64,000 bases of DNA from NCBI GenBank assembly GCA_002753095.1, contig PDZU01000001.1, positions 62,001 to 126,000 of the forward strand. The letters are read 5' to 3'. The first letter of the stretch is position 1, and the number at the start of each line of letters is the position of its first letter. The position numbers and the translations under genes were made by a program. The stretch is from Magnetococcales bacterium (GTDB taxonomy: Bacteria > Pseudomonadota > Magnetococcia > Magnetococcales > Magnetaquicoccaceae). Shown here one piece after another: positions 36,137 to 45,476 of this stretch. Below the pieces are notes generated by a model that was not told where the DNA came from, made no database searches, and saw nothing but the letters and a program-made list of their open reading frames with translations.

Positions 36137-36780
36137 GGAGATGCCTTGAATGCCGATCAGTTTGCCCACGCGAATGTCTCCGTTGCAGTGAGAGTCTTGG
36201 AAAGGAATGCTGATTCTATTGAAGCACACCTGCTGTGTCATTGTCAAGCAGAATTAGCAATATTTGCAGAAGCTATAAAACAAGAACAAGCCTTCTTGCG
36301 AGACGTTAGGTATAAATATATGAATTTACATGGCAAATACTTATTCTTCTGGCTGTGCAGGCAGTGCGGTGAGCGGGCGGTGCGTATAAATTAATTTTTA
36401 CAGTTTCGGCATGGGGTGTAAAAAATAGTTTGTTACAAAGAGGTGAAAGTGACAGTCTGTCGCAAAAGCGCTGCTTTGCCTGTCATTGGAATTATTTTCT
36501 ACAATGATTCTAACGTGTTCAGGTTGTTCCCGGTCATGGTTGATGTGTGTGCATGGGGTGGAACTTGTTTGGGTGAGGGGATTGTTACGGTTTGTTAGAA
36601 TGCGCGTGTTGTCGTGGCGAAGTATAATTTAATATATTGATATTATTGATATATTTTATATGGCGCGAATGATGCTGTGTGGGTATCAATGTCAGTGCTG
36701 CAGGATGTGTTGATTGAGGGGGAAGGTGTGCTGCCCCATCTTGAGGGGGTGCGGCAGTGGAATATCGGGAGAAACGCAGG
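36137..36780. other. Long A+T-rich region upstream of the chemoreceptor gene
   Basis: 644 bases with no supportable gene and clearly lower G+C than neighbours. A 38-base A+T-only-like stretch at about 36625-36662 contains repeated GATAT/ATATT units. It likely holds promoters for both divergent genes, but no clear consensus is visible. The low G+C may mark foreign or regulatory DNA. Confidence 0.45.
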
Positions 36781-39447
36781 ATGGAGCAAAGGATCATGTC
36801 CAAAAATTTGGTTCGTGCGGTGCCAACGGCGCGTTCAGCGCAGGGGGCTCCGACCCCTTTTCATGATTTTCCCAAGGAGCATTTTTTTCGTTTACGCAAG
36901 GTGGTGCCTTACATACTGCCTGCGATGATCGTGGGTCCGGCTGTGGCGGTGATTTTGATCGCCTACACCATGGCCATGGCCAACATTCACCAGATATCCC
37001 ACGCAACGTTGCAGCAAGGCAGTGGCAAGGTGATGGATCGCCTTGCCTCATTTCTGGATGCGGCGGCCTATACGGTGGCTCTCAATGCCAGTTTTATTGC
37101 TGCCGAAAGGGAGAGCAAGGCGTTCAGGAGTGGTTTTGCCAATCTTTCCGAGACCGAAATCAGGCGCAACAGCCATTTTCGGTTGATCTATTTTGGCGAT
37201 ACGCAGGGCAATCACCTGTTGCACAAGGGGATGGACGATGGCAGCGTGCGCATGCGTCTCATTGAGCGCCTGAGCGACACGGAAGAGGCCAATCGTCGTT
37301 TCGGTGAGGCGCAACTGTTGGATGCCGACGGTGGCAGTGCGGAACAGATCGAAAAATTGCTGGCAACGGTGTTAAAAACGACTTGGTGGCAGAAGGATGG
37401 TCAGGGCAAATGGTCGTTGCATGGCCAGGACAGCCGCAAGGTTTATGATCCACGGTTGCGCCCCTGGTACCAAAAGGCGGTGACGGAGCAAAAAATGCAG
37501 TGGACGGATGTCTATGCCTGGGAAGAAAAATATCAGGAGCGTTGGGAGAGTGGTATTACCGTTTCCCATCCTGTCGCAAAAGACGGGGTATTGTTGGGGG
37601 TAACGGCCATCGATATTGTCTTGCAGGATATTGCGCAGTTTCTGCAAGGGTTGTCGCTTTCCGCCAACAGTCGCATTGCCATTTTCGATGAAAAGGGCAT
37701 GCTGGTGGCCAGTTCAGACCGGGCGCAGGAGGTTGTGAGCAAACAGAGCGGGCAAGTGAGTCCGCAGAGGGTTTCCATGCAGGAGGTCAAGGATGGTGTC
37801 CTGGTGGAGGGCTTTCGCTACTGGTTGCAGCGGCGCAGTCAAGGCGGTGTGGCGGCAGAGGATAGCAGTCGATTGAGCCGGTATCCCTATCAGGGTGAGG
37901 AGTTTCTCAGTCACGTTCAGCCTTTGACACCACAAATCGGTTTGCAATGGCATCTGTTGGTGCTGGCCCCGGAGAATGATTTCAGCGGGGAGGCAACGCG
38001 CATGCTGTTCTGGAGTATCGTCACGGCGCTGATTTTGCTGCTGCCCTTGGGCTATATTGGCGTCAAGTTGGGCCATCTGCTGACCGCGCCCATCAACCAT
38101 GTCATTCAGGACTTGAAGCGTTTGGTGCAGCATGACCTGCGCCCAGGTCGGGATGCGGCCACGCGCATTCAGGAGTTTGGCTTTCTCTCCTTCTTGTTTG
38201 GCAAGATGCGTGGTTCTCTGCACGCCATGATCGGTGACCTGACCTCGCATTCCCAGGTGCTGGAACATTCCGTCCAGACCCTCAGCGCTGAATCGGAGCG
38301 GGTCTCTTCCGGCATTCGTTTGGCCAGTGGGGCCATCGAGCAGGTGACCAACCTGTCGGAGGGGGCCAATCGCAACATGAACGATGTCTCCCTGATGATG
38401 GAGGAGATGGAGAGCGAAATGAAAAAAGTCATCCGCGAGATGCGGGTGATGAGCGACGACATGGGGACCATTTCCGACACTTCCCAGGTTTACAGCACCA
38501 ATCTGGAGGATCTGTCCACCTCTTCGCAGCAGGCGCGCAGCAATCTGGATCTGTTGGGCAATGCGGTGCAGGCGGCCAGTGGTGAGGTTTCCACGGCCAC
38601 TCAGGCGGTGGGGGAGATCTCCAATGCCTTGACGCGGATTCGCCTGCAGTGTGACCGTACCGCTGAAGAGACCGAGCAGGGGTATCGAGAAGCGGAATCA
38701 GGCATGTTGTTGGTTGATAATCTGGCAAAATCTTTGGTTAAAATAGAGGATATTATTGAGTTTATCAATGATGTAGCCGATCAGATCGACATCCTTTCTT
38801 TCAATGCGCGCATTGAGGCTTCCAGTGCGGGGGAACTTGGCCAAGGTTTTGCCGTGGTGGCCAACGAGGTGCGTGATTTGTCGCAGCACACGGCCCGTTC
38901 GGCGGGCACCATTGCCGAATCGGCTGGGGAGTTGAAAGAAAACTTCCAGCAGGTCAGTCTGTTCATGCAGGAGATGTCTGCACGCATGCGCACCTTGAAC
39001 CTGCACAATCGGGAGATCATGGATGCGGTGGCGGCGCAGAGTGCTTCGATAGGCAGCATTCGCCAGACCATGGAACAGTTGACCAGCAAGACCGATCAAA
39101 TTGCCGTGCGCATGGGTGGTTCGTTGCAGGGGGTAGGGTCGGTTTCGTTGACGGTGAGTGAGTTGGCGCAATCGATTGCCGATGTGACCCGACACATTGT
39201 CAAGGCCACGGAGGATGTGGGTCGCATGGCCCCGTTGATCGATCACACCACCCGGCAATCCTGGGAGATGTTTGTGCGCGTGGAGGAGACGGCCCGTTCT
39301 TCGCACACCATCAACAGTGAAATGGCTGTGGTGCGGCGCATGATCGAGGATTTGCAGAATCTGGATGGTCAGGTTCAGAACAAGGCGGACCATTTGGCGC
39401 AGATGGCCTCGCAGATGAAAGAGGAGGTTTCGGTGTTTCAGATTTAA
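36781..39447 (+). CDS. Methyl-accepting chemotaxis protein with large periplasmic sensor
   Basis: An 888-residue transmembrane chemoreceptor. A cytoplasmic N-tail precedes TM1 (about 42-64). A Cache-like periplasmic domain of about 340 residues carries the typical DPRLRPWYQKAV segment (YDPRLRPWYQKAVTEQKMQW) and GVTAIDIVLQDIAQFL. TM2 (about 410-432), HAMP and the coiled-coil signalling domain follow. The hairpin tip reads INDVADQIDILSFNARIEASSAGELGQGFAVVANEVRDLSQH, recognisable but divergent from the usual NLLALNAAIEAARAGE. GTG at 36757 or ATG at 36796 are alternative starts. No che genes are adjacent. Confidence 0.92.
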   Translation: MEQRIMSKNLVRAVPTARSAQGAPTPFHDFPKEHFFRLRKVVPYILPAMIVGPAVAVILIAYTMAMANIHQISHATLQQGSGKVMDRLASFLDAAAYTVALNASFIAAERESKAFRSGFANLSETEIRRNSHFRLIYFGDTQGNHLLHKGMDDGSVRMRLIERLSDTEEANRRFGEAQLLDADGGSAEQIEKLLATVLKTTWWQKDGQGKWSLHGQDSRKVYDPRLRPWYQKAVTEQKMQWTDVYAWEEKYQERWESGITVSHPVAKDGVLLGVTAIDIVLQDIAQFLQGLSLSANSRIAIFDEKGMLVASSDRAQEVVSKQSGQVSPQRVSMQEVKDGVLVEGFRYWLQRRSQGGVAAEDSSRLSRYPYQGEEFLSHVQPLTPQIGLQWHLLVLAPENDFSGEATRMLFWSIVTALILLLPLGYIGVKLGHLLTAPINHVIQDLKRLVQHDLRPGRDAATRIQEFGFLSFLFGKMRGSLHAMIGDLTSHSQVLEHSVQTLSAESERVSSGIRLASGAIEQVTNLSEGANRNMNDVSLMMEEMESEMKKVIREMRVMSDDMGTISDTSQVYSTNLEDLSTSSQQARSNLDLLGNAVQAASGEVSTATQAVGEISNALTRIRLQCDRTAEETEQGYREAESGMLLVDNLAKSLVKIEDIIEFINDVADQIDILSFNARIEASSAGELGQGFAVVANEVRDLSQHTARSAGTIAESAGELKENFQQVSLFMQEMSARMRTLNLHNREIMDAVAAQSASIGSIRQTMEQLTSKTDQIAVRMGGSLQGVGSVSLTVSELAQSIADVTRHIVKATEDVGRMAPLIDHTTRQSWEMFVRVEETARSSHTINSEMAVVRRMIEDLQNLDGQVQNKADHLAQMASQMKEEVSVFQI

Positions 39448-39477
39448 TGTGCATTAACATTGAGATCTTTAGATATT

Positions 39478-39520
39478 CTGCGGGGTCCAGGGACGATGAT
39501 GATCGCCCCTGGATCCCGCA
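39478..39520. repeat. Structured intergenic repeat, copy F (short)
   Basis: CTGCGGGGTCCAGGG…CCCCTGGATCCCGC with an inner GATGATGATC. It is a one-module copy whose stem is CCAGGG(A)CGAT/ATCGCCCCTGG, between the convergent chemoreceptor and hisI genes. Confidence 0.75.
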
Positions 39521-39566
39521 AAAATTTTTAAAGATTTCAAGTTTTGGTTTTGGAGCAGGTTAACGC

Positions 39567-39965
39567 TTACGTGCTGGCTGTGGCATACAAAAGGGCCGGA
39601 TCCGTCTCGACGGGCGCAATCTCCTGCCATTGCGTCTCTTGTGCCTCAAGATAAAAGCAACTCCGCCGTCCGGTATGACAGGCCACCCCCACCTGATCCA
39701 CCAGCAACAACAGCGTATCCCGATCACAATCGGTACGCACGGCATGCACCTTCTGAATTTGCCCGGAACTCTCCCCCTTTTGCCAAAACGCCTGCCGACT
39801 ACGCGACCAATAACAGGCCACACCACTGCGCAGGGTTTGCTGCAGAGAGGCCCGGTTCATCCAGGCCATCATCAGCACTTCGCCGCTGTCATACTGTTGG
39901 GCGATGGCGGGAATCAAACCATCGGCGGTAAATTTCAAACTCTCCAGATCGGGCAGACTGTCCAT
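39567..39965 (-). CDS. hisI: Phosphoribosyl-AMP cyclohydrolase
   Basis: A 132-residue cytoplasmic enzyme of histidine biosynthesis, opening the adenine ring of phosphoribosyl-AMP. It shows GLIPAIAQQYDSGEVLMMAWMNRASLQQTL, then YWSRSRQAFWQKGESSGQIQ and the metal-binding DCDRDTLLLLVDQVGVACHTGRRSCFY. There is no HisE fusion domain, so HisE must be encoded elsewhere. ATG at 39965 preferred over an upstream TTG. It follows hisF by 27 bases on the same strand. Confidence 0.96.
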   Translation of the reverse strand: MDSLPDLESLKFTADGLIPAIAQQYDSGEVLMMAWMNRASLQQTLRSGVACYWSRSRQAFWQKGESSGQIQKVHAVRTDCDRDTLLLLVDQVGVACHTGRRSCFYLEAQETQWQEIAPVETDPALLYATAST

Positions 39966-39992
39966 GGTGTTCTCTTGCAAAGGGGATAAAGG

Positions 39993-40769
39993 TTACAAAC
40001 GTACATTGAGACCCCGGCTGCGCAAATAGGCTTTGGCCTCCGGAATCGAGTGCTGGCGAAAATGAAAGATGGAGGCAGCCAAAACCGCATCGGCACCACC
40101 CTGGTGCAAGCCGTCAGCCAGATGGGTGAGGTCGCCCACCCCACCGGAGGCGATCACCGGAATGGTGACCGCATCGGCAATGGCACGGGTCAACGCCAGA
40201 TCATAACCCTGCTTGGTCCCGTCGCGGTCCATCGAGGTGAGCAGAATTTCGCCAGCACCATAGGTCTGCATCCGTTCCGCCCACTGCACCGCATCCAAAC
40301 CGGTGGGCTGGCGGCCCCCATGGGTAAAGATCTCCCAACGCACGGGAGCTCCCGCCGCATTCCGCTCCACACATTTGGCGTCAATGGCCACCACAATGCA
40401 TTGGGCACCAAACTGGTTGGCGGCTTCCTGAACAAATTCTGGACGAAAGACGGCAGCCGTATTGATACCAACCTTGTCAGCCCCGGCATTGAGCAGGCGG
40501 CGAATGTCGGCATTGGTGCGGATGCCCCCCCCCACTGTCAGCGGGATAAAAACCTGCTCTGCGGTTCGGCTGACCACCTCCAGGATGGTATCGCGGTTTT
40601 CGTGCGAGGCGGTAATATCCAGAAAGGTCAACTCGTCGGCCCCCTCCGCGTCGTAACGCCGCGCCGCTTCCACCGGGTCACCGGCATCCACCAAGCCCTC
40701 GAACTGCACCCCCTTGACAACCCGTCCAGCCCGCACATCCAGACAGGGAATGATTCGTTTTGCCATCAT
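39993..40769 (-). CDS. hisF: Imidazole glycerol phosphate synthase, cyclase subunit
   Basis: A 258-residue TIM-barrel cyclase that works with HisH to form IGP and AICAR in histidine synthesis. Catalytic aspartates are in [16 protein letters not shown] and [13 protein letters not shown]; phosphate-binding motifs are [28 protein letters not shown] and [19 protein letters not shown]. It begins with a doubled ATG (40769 and 40766); either could be used. It forms an operon with hisI; the other his genes are outside the window. Confidence 0.97.
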   Translation of the reverse strand: MMAKRIIPCLDVRAGRVVKGVQFEGLVDAGDPVEAARRYDAEGADELTFLDITASHENRDTILEVVSRTAEQVFIPLTVGGGIRTNADIRRLLNAGADKVGINTAAVFRPEFVQEAANQFGAQCIVVAIDAKCVERNAAGAPVRWEIFTHGGRQPTGLDAVQWAERMQTYGAGEILLTSMDRDGTKQGYDLALTRAIADAVTIPVIASGGVGDLTHLADGLHQGGADAVLAASIFHFRQHSIPEAKAYLRSRGLNVRL

Positions 40770-41051
40770 GATGGTCTGGCCTCACCACCCAATTGAAGAA
40801 ATAATGGGCCATTTAACCATCGCTAGGCAGTTTGTGCAACCGTATGCACCGGTAAAAAAGACTTGCATAAAGAGAATGTTTGTAGTAAAAAATTTGCTTA
40901 TCCATTGTTCTGTCCTACTGAGCTCTCATTAATTGCTCAAGATGGTGCGCGCCCTGCGATTCCTCTCTTGACAGATGGCAAAGAGACAGGCACCATATCA
41001 GAGTTTACTAATTTACTTATTAACGCATATGCATCTGGGACCGGAATATAC

Positions 41052-41663
41052 GTGAAGATCGTCCTGGCCACCCGCAACAAGAAAAAAACGGAAGAGATTC
41101 GCCGTATTTTGGCTGGTTCGGACATTGAGCTGTTGAACCTGACCGCCTTTCCAGAGGCACCGGAGGTGGTCGAGGATGGACTGACCTTCGCGGAGAATGC
41201 CGCCAAAAAAGCGGTGCAAATTGCCCAGTATACCTCTTTGACCGCTCTGGCGGATGATTCCGGGCTGGTTGTGGATGTTTTGCAGGGGGCACCGGGGGTT
41301 TGGTCGGCCCGTTATGCCGGACCGGAGGCGGATGATGCGGCCAATTTGGCCAAACTGCTGCGAGATGTGCGGGATACGCCGTTGGCGCAACGCACGGCCC
41401 GTTTCGAGTGTGTCATGACGCTGGCTTGCCCGGATGGTCGTTTGCACCATTTTGCGGGCAGTGTGTCCGGTTTGATTATTGATGCGCCCCGTGGGGGCAA
41501 TGGTTTTGGCTATGATCCCGCTTTTGTGCCGCTGGGATACGCGCAGACCTTTGCTGAAATGACGGGCGAACAAAAAGATTCCATCAGCCATCGGGGGCGG
41601 GCATTGGCGGCTTTGGCTGCGGCTCTACACGCTTCCGGGGAAAAAATCGTATCGTGTGATTGA
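41052..41663 (+). CDS. rdgB: XTP/dITP pyrophosphatase (RdgB/HAM1)
   Basis: A 203-residue house-cleaning enzyme that hydrolyses non-canonical purine triphosphates. It has KIVLATRNKKKTEEIRRIL at the start, ALADDSGLVVDVLQGAPGVWSARYAG in the middle and GGNGFGYDPAFVPLGYAQTFAEM, then KDSISHRGRALAAL at the end. The GTG at 41052 follows GGACCGGA and gives the family N-terminus; the 63 upstream codons are open but noncoding in character. It precedes sat by 42 bases and may be co-transcribed with it. Confidence 0.95.
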   Translation: MKIVLATRNKKKTEEIRRILAGSDIELLNLTAFPEAPEVVEDGLTFAENAAKKAVQIAQYTSLTALADDSGLVVDVLQGAPGVWSARYAGPEADDAANLAKLLRDVRDTPLAQRTARFECVMTLACPDGRLHHFAGSVSGLIIDAPRGGNGFGYDPAFVPLGYAQTFAEMTGEQKDSISHRGRALAALAAALHASGEKIVSCD

Positions 41664-41705
41664 GTGTTTAAGTTGGTCATCCCTTTTGTCGCAGAGGAGA
41701 GAGGC

Positions 41706-42923
41706 ATGTCGAGATTGGTTCCCCCGCATGGTGGTGGTGCATTAAAGCCGTTGCTGCTCACAGGTACAGCCCTGGCCCAGGGTATCGAAAAGGCCAAAAC
41801 GCTGCCGCAGGTGCGTATGACCTCGCGGGAGTCGTGTGATTTGATCATGTTGGGCATTGGGGCTTTCACCCCGCTGGATGGTTTCATGGGGGCGGCGGAT
41901 TGGCGCGGTGTCTGCGAAAAAACCCACTTGGCCAATGGTGTTTTCTGGCCGATTCCGATCACCCTTTCGGTCAGCGAAGAGCAGGCCAATGCCTTGGCCG
42001 TTGGCCAAGAAGTGGCCTTGGTTGACGATGAGACCAGCGAGATTCGCGGCCTGATGACCGTGCAGGAAAAGTACAGCATCGACAAAGGGTTGGAATGCCG
42101 TTCCATCTTCCAGACGGAAGATCTGGAGCATCCGGGCGTGCAGAAGGTGATGGAGCAGTTGCCGGTCAATCTGGGTGGTCCGGTCCAGGCGTTGTCGGAA
42201 GGGGAGTTCCCGGAGTTATACAAAGGGATCTATATGCGCCCCGCCGAAACCCGCGCCCTCTTCGAGGAGAAAAAGTGGCATCAGGTGGCGGCTTTCCAGA
42301 CCCGCAATCCGATGCACCGTTCCCATGAATTTTTGGCCAAGATTGCCGTCGAAACTCTGGATGGTGTGTTGGTGCATCAGGTTCTCGGCAAGCTGAAGGC
42401 GGGCGACATCCCGGCGGAGGTGCGGGCCGAAGCGATCAACGTGTTGATCGACAAATATTTCGTCAAGGATACTGTGGTTCAGGCGGGTTATCCCATGGAG
42501 ATGCGCTATGCTGGTCCCAAGGAAGCGCTGTTGCATGCGGTATTCCGGCAAAACTATGGCTGCTCGCACCTGATTGTTGGGCGTGACCACGCGGGTGTGG
42601 GTGACTATTATGGTCCGTTCGATGCGCAATACATCTTCGATCAGGTTTCCGAGGAGGAGTTGCGTACCCGGCCGTTGAAGATCGACTGGACCTTCTACTG
42701 CTACAAGTGCCAAGGCATGGCTTCCATGAAAACCTGCCCGCACGGAAAAGAGGATCGTCTGTTGTTGTCTGGAACCAAACTGCGTAAACTGCTCTCCGAG
42801 GGGGAGCAGCCGCCTGCCGAGTTCAGTCGGCCAGAGGTTGTGGAAATTCTGCAAAGATATTATGCCGGCCTGTCGGCCTCCGAGAAGGTGGAGGTCAAGC
42901 TGCACAAAGCGGCGACAGGTTAA
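41706..42923 (+). CDS. sat: Sulfate adenylyltransferase (ATP sulfurylase), dissimilatory type
   Basis: A 405-residue single-domain ATP sulfurylase. It carries the nucleotide-binding [12 protein letters not shown] (HxxH type) and [16 protein letters not shown], and a Cys-rich segment [20 protein letters not shown] with the zinc-like cysteines of the Sat type used in dissimilatory sulfur metabolism. With AprBA it would run in the oxidative direction, turning APS and pyrophosphate into sulfate and ATP. AGAGGAGAGAGG gives a strong ribosome binding site. aprB follows after an 86-base gap with a G+C-rich hairpin. Confidence 0.96.
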   Translation: MSRLVPPHGGGALKPLLLTGTALAQGIEKAKTLPQVRMTSRESCDLIMLGIGAFTPLDGFMGAADWRGVCEKTHLANGVFWPIPITLSVSEEQANALAVGQEVALVDDETSEIRGLMTVQEKYSIDKGLECRSIFQTEDLEHPGVQKVMEQLPVNLGGPVQALSEGEFPELYKGIYMRPAETRALFEEKKWHQVAAFQTRNPMHRSHEFLAKIAVETLDGVLVHQVLGKLKAGDIPAEVRAEAINVLIDKYFVKDTVVQAGYPMEMRYAGPKEALLHAVFRQNYGCSHLIVGRDHAGVGDYYGPFDAQYIFDQVSEEELRTRPLKIDWTFYCYKCQGMASMKTCPHGKEDRLLLSGTKLRKLLSEGEQPPAEFSRPEVVEILQRYYAGLSASEKVEVKLHKAATG

Positions 42924-42937
42924 CCTCGCGGAGAATT

Positions 42938-42961
42938 CCGCCGCCCGATAACCGGCGGCGG
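42938..42961 (+). terminator. Hairpin between sat and aprB
   Basis: An 8-bp stem (CCGCCGCC/GGCGGCGG) with an eight-base loop, followed by ATTATTTG. The T-run is weak, so it may be a partial terminator or an RNA-stabilising end that sets different levels of sat and aprBA. Confidence 0.45.
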
Positions 42962-43009
42962 ATTATTTGAAAGATCAATCAACAACTCTTTTTTGGGAGA
43001 GGCTCACCG

Positions 43010-43441
43010 ATGCCAAGCTGTGTAATCGCCGCCAAATGTGATGGCTGCAAAGGGCAGGACAAGACCGCCTGCATGTATATTTGCCCCAACAACCTGATGA
43101 AGCTCGACCGTGAGCGGATGAAGGCGTTCAACCAAGAGCCGGAGCAGTGCTGGGAGTGCTATTCCTGCGTGAAGATTTGCCCGCAGCAGGCCATTGAAGT
43201 GCGTGCTTATGCGGATATCGTGCCCCTGGGTGGTGCGGTGATCCCGATGCGTGCTTCCGATTCCATCATGTGGACCATCAAGTTCCGCAATGGTAATGTC
43301 AAGCGCTTCAAGTTCCCGATCCGCACCACGGCGGAGGGTTCCATCGATCCCTATGCTGGCAAGCCGGCTGCCGATATGTCCAAGCTGGATCAGCCCGGAT
43401 TTTTCAATACCGAGGGCGCACTGCCCACGATTGCCAATTAA
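43010..43441 (+). CDS. aprB: Adenylylsulfate reductase, beta subunit
   Basis: A 143-residue iron-sulfur protein. Two [4Fe-4S] sites are visible: the CxxCxxxxxxxCxxxCP-type KCDGCKGQDKTACMYICPNN and CWECYSCVKICPQQAIEV. The rest is the AprB-specific beta-sheet and tail that wraps AprA. It passes electrons between the FAD of AprA and the membrane quinone pool. It lies 41 bases before aprA; the two form the cytoplasmic heterodimer. Confidence 0.97.
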   Translation: MPSCVIAAKCDGCKGQDKTACMYICPNNLMKLDRERMKAFNQEPEQCWECYSCVKICPQQAIEVRAYADIVPLGGAVIPMRASDSIMWTIKFRNGNVKRFKFPIRTTAEGSIDPYAGKPAADMSKLDQPGFFNTEGALPTIAN

Positions 43442-43482
43442 CCCGCGCCAGATCATAGAGATACTTTGGGGAGTGAAGACAC

Positions 43483-45399
43483 ATGGGAAGTTTTGGAAAT
43501 CCTGATATTGTTGAGGTTGAAACCGATGTTTTGATCATCGGTGGTGGTATGGCGGCGTGTGGTTGTGCCTATGAAATCATGCGTTGGGCCCCCCCAGGCA
43601 TGCGCATCCGTTTGGTGGACAAGGCTGCCATGGAGCGTTCTGGTGCTGTGGCCATGGGTTTGTCGGCCATCAATACCTACCTTGGTGGGCAAAAAGCGGA
43701 AGATTATGTGCGCATGGTCAGCAATGACCTGATGGGTATTGTGCGCGACGACTTGATCTTTGACGTGGGCCGTCACGTGGACAACTCGGTTGAGTTGTTC
43801 GAGGAGTGGGGTCTGCCGATCTGGAAGCAGCCTGGCGACGAAGAGAAGAGCCTGAAAGAGGGTGGACAACCGGTTCGTTCCGGCAAGTGGCAGATCATGA
43901 TCAACGGTGAGAGCTACAAGTGTATCGTTGCCGAAGCGGCCAAGAAGGCCATCGGTATTGAGAACATTCAAGAGCGTGTGTTCATCGTCAAGCTGTTGTT
44001 GGACACCAACGTAGAGAATCGCATCGCGGGTGCGGTGGGTTTCTCCAATCGTGAAGACAAGATTTACATCTACAAAGCCAGTGCCATTTTGTTGGTGGCG
44101 GGTGGTGCGGTGAATGTGTTCCGTCCCCGTTCCGTGGCTGAGGGTATGGGTCGCACGTGGTATCCGGTTTGGAATGCGGGTTCCACCTATGCCATGGCGG
44201 CGCAGGTGGGTGCCGAGCTGACCATGATGGAGAACCGGTTCGTGCCGGCGCGCTTCAAGGATGGTTATGGTCCGGTGGGTGCATGGTTCCTGCTCTTCAA
44301 GGCGCGGGCCACCAACTGTCGTGGTGAAGAGTACATGATCACCAACAAGAAAATGTTGGAAGATTATCCGCCGTATGGTTTGGCCAAGGTTCCGGCCACC
44401 TGCTTGCGCAACCACTTGATGATGAAAGAGCAGCGCGAGGGTCGTGGTCCGATCTACATGCGTACTGATACTGCTCTGCAGGCGTTGGCCGACTCTTATG
44501 TGGAAGAGTTTGGCGAGAAGGAAGCCAAGAAAAAGATCAAGCATCTGGAAGCCGAAGCTTGGGAAGATTTTCTTGACATGTGCATCGGTCAGGCTGGTGT
44601 GTGGGCGGGTGAAAACATCGAGCCGGAAAAGGTGCCTTCCGAATTGATGCCGACCGAGCCCTACTTCCTGGGTTCGCACTCTGGTTGCTGCGGTATTTGG
44701 GTCAGTGGTCCGGCGGACATTGCTCCGGCGGAGTGGAGCTGGGGTTACAACCGGATGACCACCGTGCAGGGTCTGTTCACGGCGGGTGACGGTGTGGGTG
44801 CTTCTGGTCACAAGTTCTCGTCCGGTTCGCATGCTGAAGGTCGTATTGCGGCCAAGGCGATGGTCAAGTTCTGCCAGGACAACCAGGGCTACAAGCCCAG
44901 CCTGCCCGGTTCCGCGCAAGAGTTGGCCGAGGAGATCTATGCGCCCGTGCGTACTTTCATGGAGCACAAGGATTACACCACGGCTGTGGATGTGAACCCC
45001 AACTACATCACCCCGAAGATGCTGCAGGCGCGTTTGCAGAAGATCATGGATGAGTATGTGGCGGGTGTGGGCACGTGGTATGTGACCAACACGGCGATGA
45101 TGGAAATTGCTGTGCGCAAGTTGCAGGAGTTGAAGTTGGACTCCAAGAAGATGGTTGCCCGTGATCTGCATGAGTTGATGCGGGCCTGGGAGAACTATCA
45201 CCGCATCTATGCGGGTGAGGCGCATTTGCGTCACATGTTGTTCCGCAAGGAGACCCGTTATCCGGGCTTCTACTACAACATGGATTACAACTTCGTGGAC
45301 GAAGAGAACTGGAAATGTTTTGTCAACAGCCGGATTGATCCCAAGACCGGTGAGTGGACCACCTTCAAGCGTGAGCACAAGGATCTGGTCACCAAGTAA
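43483..45399 (+). CDS. aprA: Adenylylsulfate reductase, alpha subunit
   Basis: A 638-residue flavoprotein of the fumarate-reductase/succinate-dehydrogenase superfamily. FAD motif: TDVLIIGGGMAACGCAYEI. Active-site and AprA features include MERSGAVAMGLSAINTYLG, RFVPARFKDGYGPVGAWFLLFKARATNCRGEEY and the late TTVQGLFTAGDGVGASGHKFSSGSHAEGRIAAKAM. It interconverts sulfite plus AMP with APS; with Sat downstream in the pathway it supports sulfite oxidation in sulfur oxidisers. It ends the cluster with a strong terminator. No AprM or Qmo gene is in the window. Confidence 0.98.
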   Translation: MGSFGNPDIVEVETDVLIIGGGMAACGCAYEIMRWAPPGMRIRLVDKAAMERSGAVAMGLSAINTYLGGQKAEDYVRMVSNDLMGIVRDDLIFDVGRHVDNSVELFEEWGLPIWKQPGDEEKSLKEGGQPVRSGKWQIMINGESYKCIVAEAAKKAIGIENIQERVFIVKLLLDTNVENRIAGAVGFSNREDKIYIYKASAILLVAGGAVNVFRPRSVAEGMGRTWYPVWNAGSTYAMAAQVGAELTMMENRFVPARFKDGYGPVGAWFLLFKARATNCRGEEYMITNKKMLEDYPPYGLAKVPATCLRNHLMMKEQREGRGPIYMRTDTALQALADSYVEEFGEKEAKKKIKHLEAEAWEDFLDMCIGQAGVWAGENIEPEKVPSELMPTEPYFLGSHSGCCGIWVSGPADIAPAEWSWGYNRMTTVQGLFTAGDGVGASGHKFSSGSHAEGRIAAKAMVKFCQDNQGYKPSLPGSAQELAEEIYAPVRTFMEHKDYTTAVDVNPNYITPKMLQARLQKIMDEYVAGVGTWYVTNTAMMEIAVRKLQELKLDSKKMVARDLHELMRAWENYHRIYAGEAHLRHMLFRKETRYPGFYYNMDYNFVDEENWKCFVNSRIDPKTGEWTTFKREHKDLVTK

Positions 45400-45419
45400 G
45401 GGGTTGTATTGAGCTGGTG

Positions 45420-45451
45420 GGGGAGGCAGTTGGTTTGCCTCCCCTTTTTTT
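45420..45451 (+). terminator. Rho-independent terminator after aprA
   Basis: A 9-bp perfect stem (GGGGAGGCA/TGCCTCCCC), a seven-base loop and seven T residues. It lies 20 bases after the aprA stop. Confidence 0.9.
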
Positions 45452-45476
45452 GTTTGTGGGGTATGGGGGTGTCAAG

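Noticed and set aside
43453-45378. A 641-codon open frame antisense to aprA
   Set aside because: Shadow frame; the plus strand encodes AprA with FAD and active-site motifs.
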